Positions 12,432-12,684 of a DNA stretch of 12,684 nt are shown here, in pieces. The position numbers and the translations under genes are program-made. Positions within the stretch are counted from its first letter, which is position 1, and each line of letters begins with the position of its first letter. This stretch comes from Methanomassiliicoccaceae archaeon (GTDB lineage: Archaea; Thermoplasmatota; Thermoplasmata; Methanomassiliicoccales; Methanomethylophilaceae), in assembly GCA_009778275.1 (NCBI GenBank), contig WRKC01000083.1:1-12684 (forward strand). The letters run 5' to 3'. The notes beneath the pieces are model-generated. The model was given only the letters and a program-made list of their open reading frames with translations, was not told the DNA's origin and ran no database searches.

Positions 12432-12684
12432 ATATAAAAAAGAATAATTGCGTTTGCCATGGTAGCGGTGATGCTCTGCGTCAGCGTTGTCCCGGCACTT
12501 GCGTCTGAGGTATCCGCAGAGCCTACTGTGGTCACATCTACAACGTGAAGATCGTTGACGGCAAGCTCGAGGTCACCTGTGACCTCATCGAGGGTGCCTT
12601 CGGCGTTCTGCTATCCGGCAGTGCGTGGCCCGCGGGATACAACCCCAACGCGGACATCAAGCACAACAACGTCTCCTCGTACAA
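12432..12684 (+). pseudogene. Degraded or frameshifted start of a secreted/surface protein, 3' end outside the window
   Basis: After AAGGAG (12416-12421), the frame beginning at 12432 reads ATA-TAA and then encodes K-R-I-I-A-F-A-M-V-A-V-M-L, followed by C-V-S-V-V-P-A-L-A-S-E-V-S-A-E-P, a clear Sec signal peptide with an A-L-A cleavage site. The expected ATG and a lysine codon appear replaced by ATA and TAA; the first ATG left is at 12459. That frame stops at 12546-12548. The mature-type sequence continues in another frame from about 12530: H-I-Y-N-V-K-I-V-D-G-K-L-E-V-T, then L-I-E-G-A-F-G-V-L-L-S-G, to the window edge. A start-codon loss plus a frameshift suggests decay, though a base-calling error could explain the frameshift. 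A short secreted fragment from the ATG at 12459 would be only 29 residues. The family is unknown. Confidence 0.6.

Overview
The window looks like a stretch of archaeal chromosome. Several genes begin at or within a few bases of the point about 25 bases downstream of an A/T-rich TATA-like box (3522, 9266, 10770, 10928), as in leaderless archaeal mRNAs. Others carry a Shine-Dalgarno site or a 1-4 base stop/start overlap. The genes include an archaeal-type 2'-5' RNA ligase/CPDase (ThpR) and a short CobO-type corrinoid adenosyltransferase. Base composition is close to 50% GC. This would fit a host-associated or sediment Thermoplasmatota, for example the Methanomassiliicoccales, but no gene here is diagnostic of methanogenesis, so the placement is an inference.

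Layout, left to right. 1-2344 (minus): a CDF metal-cation exporter cut by the window edge, then a 14-helix DHA2-type MFS exporter. 2493-3373 (minus): a translationally coupled DUF2812 membrane protein / PadR repressor pair, with a striking 17-17-17 inverted repeat in front of padR. 3522-5489 (plus): corrinoid adenosyltransferase (cobO), then metA-ridA, in which metA carries the glutamate that in characterised enzymes marks acetyl-CoA use. 5483-6939 (minus): a two-gene unit of a 98-residue peptide (11 Cys, all behind a Gly-Gly motif) and a SPASM-type radical SAM enzyme 17 bases downstream, which together look like a RiPP natural-product system. 7034-7945 (plus): a DUF5685 protein that diverges from the peptide gene and shares its promoter region. 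7937-9266 (minus): a tightly coupled operon of a nicotinamidase-like hydrolase, a RimJ/RimL-like acetyltransferase and a small protein made of two identically spaced four-Cys modules. 9358-10770 (minus): a MATE exporter. 10928-11494 (plus): thpR. 11558-11953 (minus): a small polytopic membrane protein.

The last ~700 bases (11954-12684) are AT-rich and nearly gene-free. They hold a perfect 14-bp hairpin, a second 8-bp hairpin, a T-tract, two poly-G runs, and the decayed or frameshifted start of a secreted protein that runs off the window.

The best candidate for an undescribed system is the Cys-rich peptide plus SPASM radical SAM pair at 5483-6939, possibly with the divergent DUF5685 gene. The three exporters in the window (MFS, MATE, CDF) are not obviously linked to it. 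No tRNA, rRNA, CRISPR array or insertion sequence was recognised.
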